Of a stretch of 64,000 nt of DNA, positions 63,022 through 64,000 are shown in pieces. This stretch comes from Oscillospiraceae bacterium. Lineage in GTDB: Bacteria > Bacillota > Clostridia > Oscillospirales > Oscillospiraceae. Location: NCBI GenBank assembly GCA_017416325.1, contig JAFQCV010000009.1:51179-115178 (forward strand). Reading direction: 5' to 3'. Position numbers and translations under genes: made by a program. The notes beneath the pieces were generated by a model. It worked only from the letters and a program-made list of their open reading frames with translations, searched no databases and was not told where the DNA came from. Each line of letters begins with the position of its first letter. Position 1 is the stretch's first letter.

Positions 63022-63402
63022 ATGGAAAAGCATATTTATAACGAACAGACGGGCATCAGCTACACTCTGCACGGCGATTACTACTTGCCCGACCTTACTC
63101 TTTCCGATGAAGAAAAGGGCGTAGAAATCGGCGTATGGGGACAACGGCACTTGCGATATATCAAACAACACCGCAAGGTGCTATATCTTAATCTGCTGAC
63201 AAGCGACAAGCTGAATGGATACCTTGCAGACATCGACAAGCAGGCAGATGAAATGTTTTTTCGGCTCGTAAAGCAAATGGCAGAGCGTGAGGGCGTGACC
63301 GAACAACTCAAAGCGGACAATCAAATGGAGTGGGTTGCTTGGATGAATAACATCCGCAGTAGAGTTACAGAAATGATAAATGCTGATTTGATCTGCACCT
63401 AA
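63022..63402 (+). CDS. tnpV: TnpV protein
   Basis: 126 residues from ATG 63022 (AAGGAGGCGTGATT leader). TnpV blocks LHGDYYLPDLTLSDEEKG, GVWGQRHLRYIKQHRKVL, LTSDKLNGYLADIDKQADEM and DNQMEWVAWMNNIRSR. Named from Tn4451-like transposons; function unknown. Followed by a long perfect hairpin. A second, diverged TnpV is nested at 17591-17935 in the ICE. Confidence 0.85.
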   Translation: MEKHIYNEQTGISYTLHGDYYLPDLTLSDEEKGVEIGVWGQRHLRYIKQHRKVLYLNLLTSDKLNGYLADIDKQADEMFFRLVKQMAEREGVTEQLKADNQMEWVAWMNNIRSRVTEMINADLICT

Positions 63403-63403
63403 T

Positions 63404-63452
63404 ATGAAGATAGCGACGGCAAGGGTATTACACCCGCCGTCGCTATCTTCAT
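63404..63452. terminator. Long bidirectional hairpin between convergent genes
   Basis: Perfect 17-bp arms ATGAAGATAGCGACGGC / GCCGTCGCTATCTTCAT with a 15-nt loop. It overlaps the last codons of the minus-strand gene. Likely bidirectional terminator. Confidence 0.7.
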
Positions 63453-64000
63453 TTATATGGATTTTGCAATACTTCCCCTGAATGTTTAGAAATAATTTCC
63501 TCTTCAAGTAAATCTTTAATTTTTTCTTGGATATCCCCAAAAGACATTTCTGACTTAAATCCTTTATTACCATCTAAAAAAGTGCAATTCATTAATCTGT
63601 CGAATGTAGCTTCACAAGTTCTTCTCGGCAATTTACCAAGAGAAGCATCGAACAAGCTTGAATGACAAGAATAATGGTGAGTATGAATAAACTCTTGCCA
63701 AGATTCAATAACTTCATCTTCTGGTCGTATGTCAATTATTTCAATTTCTTCTAAGTTGCGTTTTTCTACATCGCCCCACGCCTTCTTCAACATAGAGATT
63801 GCTTCGACATCGCTTTTAGGTGCACTATACCCGAAAATGGTTACTATATACGCTTTTTTAAGCGCATTTTGTAAGGTTTTCCAAGATTTAGCGATAGCTA
63901 CTTCGCCAGTATAATCTTTTTTCTTAACAGGATATAGCAGTTTTATAGGGTGTAACGTTTTTCCGCATTTGCAGATTCTTCCAACATTCCCTATAATATT
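63449..64000 (-). CDS. AT-rich C-terminal part of a possible SIR2-like protein, N-terminus beyond the right edge
   Basis: The frame is open to the window edge (about 183 residues). Visible features are a CxC (RICKCGKTLHP), a SIR2-like block IVTIFGYSAPKSDVEAI, and a long helical C-terminus with EIEIIDIRPEDEVIESW and FIHTHHYSCHSS. Base composition is clearly more AT-rich than the surroundings. The SIR2-like assignment is tentative. It might be a defence or toxin-type cargo of the mobile element fragment, but catalytic residues are not in the visible part. Confidence 0.5.
   Translation of the reverse strand, partial: NIIGNVGRICKCGKTLHPIKLLYPVKKKDYTGEVAIAKSWKTLQNALKKAYIVTIFGYSAPKSDVEAISMLKKAWGDVEKRNLEEIEIIDIRPEDEVIESWQEFIHTHHYSCHSSLFDASLGKLPRRTCEATFDRLMNCTFLDGNKGFKSEMSFGDIQEKIKDLLEEEIISKHSGEVLQNPYK

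Noticed and set aside
1-64000. CRISPR arrays, tRNA or rRNA genes
   Set aside because: No regularly spaced direct repeats, cloverleaf structures or rRNA sequences were seen by reading; a covariance search was not possible.

Overview
The window looks like a Bacillota chromosome (class Clostridia, most likely a gut Oscillospiraceae/Ruminococcaceae-type organism). The evidence is Gram-positive surface machinery (LPXTG pilins, sortases, a lipoprotein), Tn1549/CTn-type conjugation genes, a truncated alpha/beta spore-protein-like gene, a split transketolase, rubrerythrin, and strong AGGAGG ribosome sites. The species cannot be named from the sequence alone.

Region 1 (1 to about 33.1 kb, all minus strand) is most of an integrative and conjugative element (ICE) that runs off the left edge. 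In transcription order from the right it holds ParA/ParB with TTG starts; a lipoprotein; a pilus operon (thioester tip adhesin, isopeptide backbone pilin, two sortases); a run of overlapping small conserved ICE genes, including a PAPS-reductase-like PP-loop protein and a radical SAM protein; a 3,530-residue polyvalent MutS-like/methyltransferase/SNF2-helicase protein; a DUF3991-Toprim protein; two DUF3846 proteins; and the mobilisation block (oriT-like hairpins, MobC, MOBP relaxase, PcfB, ArdC-like protein, VirD4). The T4SS and integrase must lie to the left. A complete tnpV gene with its own ribosome site sits inside the giant gene in another frame, which accounts for that protein's low-complexity linker.

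Region 2 (33.1 to 37 kb) starts with a truncated spore-protein-like gene that may mark the ICE/chromosome junction. It then holds an unknown gene, an XRE regulator, an ECF sigma/anti-sigma-like pair with a small secreted protein, REP-like palindromes beside a REP-associated transposase (RAYT) remnant, and a dispersed repeat.

Region 3 (37 to 59.1 kb) is a 19-gene minus-strand polysaccharide operon with a well-formed sigma-A promoter at its right end and a strong terminator at its left end. It encodes the initiating phosphoglycosyltransferase, glycosyltransferases, the WbpA/B/E/D set for a diacetamido uronic acid nucleotide sugar, a polymerase, two flippases, and decorating enzymes (asparagine-synthase-like, ATP-grasp, deacetylase-like, acetyltransferase). 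The promoter-distal half appears more AT-rich, suggesting a mosaic locus.

Region 4 (59.1 to 64 kb) holds rubrerythrin and the split transketolase, flanked by two copies of a repeat with covarying CATGA-centred hairpins, one of which is broken by a nested palindrome. At the right edge is a fragment of a second mobile element (a DUF6809-like protein, a paralogue of the ICE's 63-residue protein, and a second TnpV), then an AT-rich truncated gene that may encode a SIR2-like protein.
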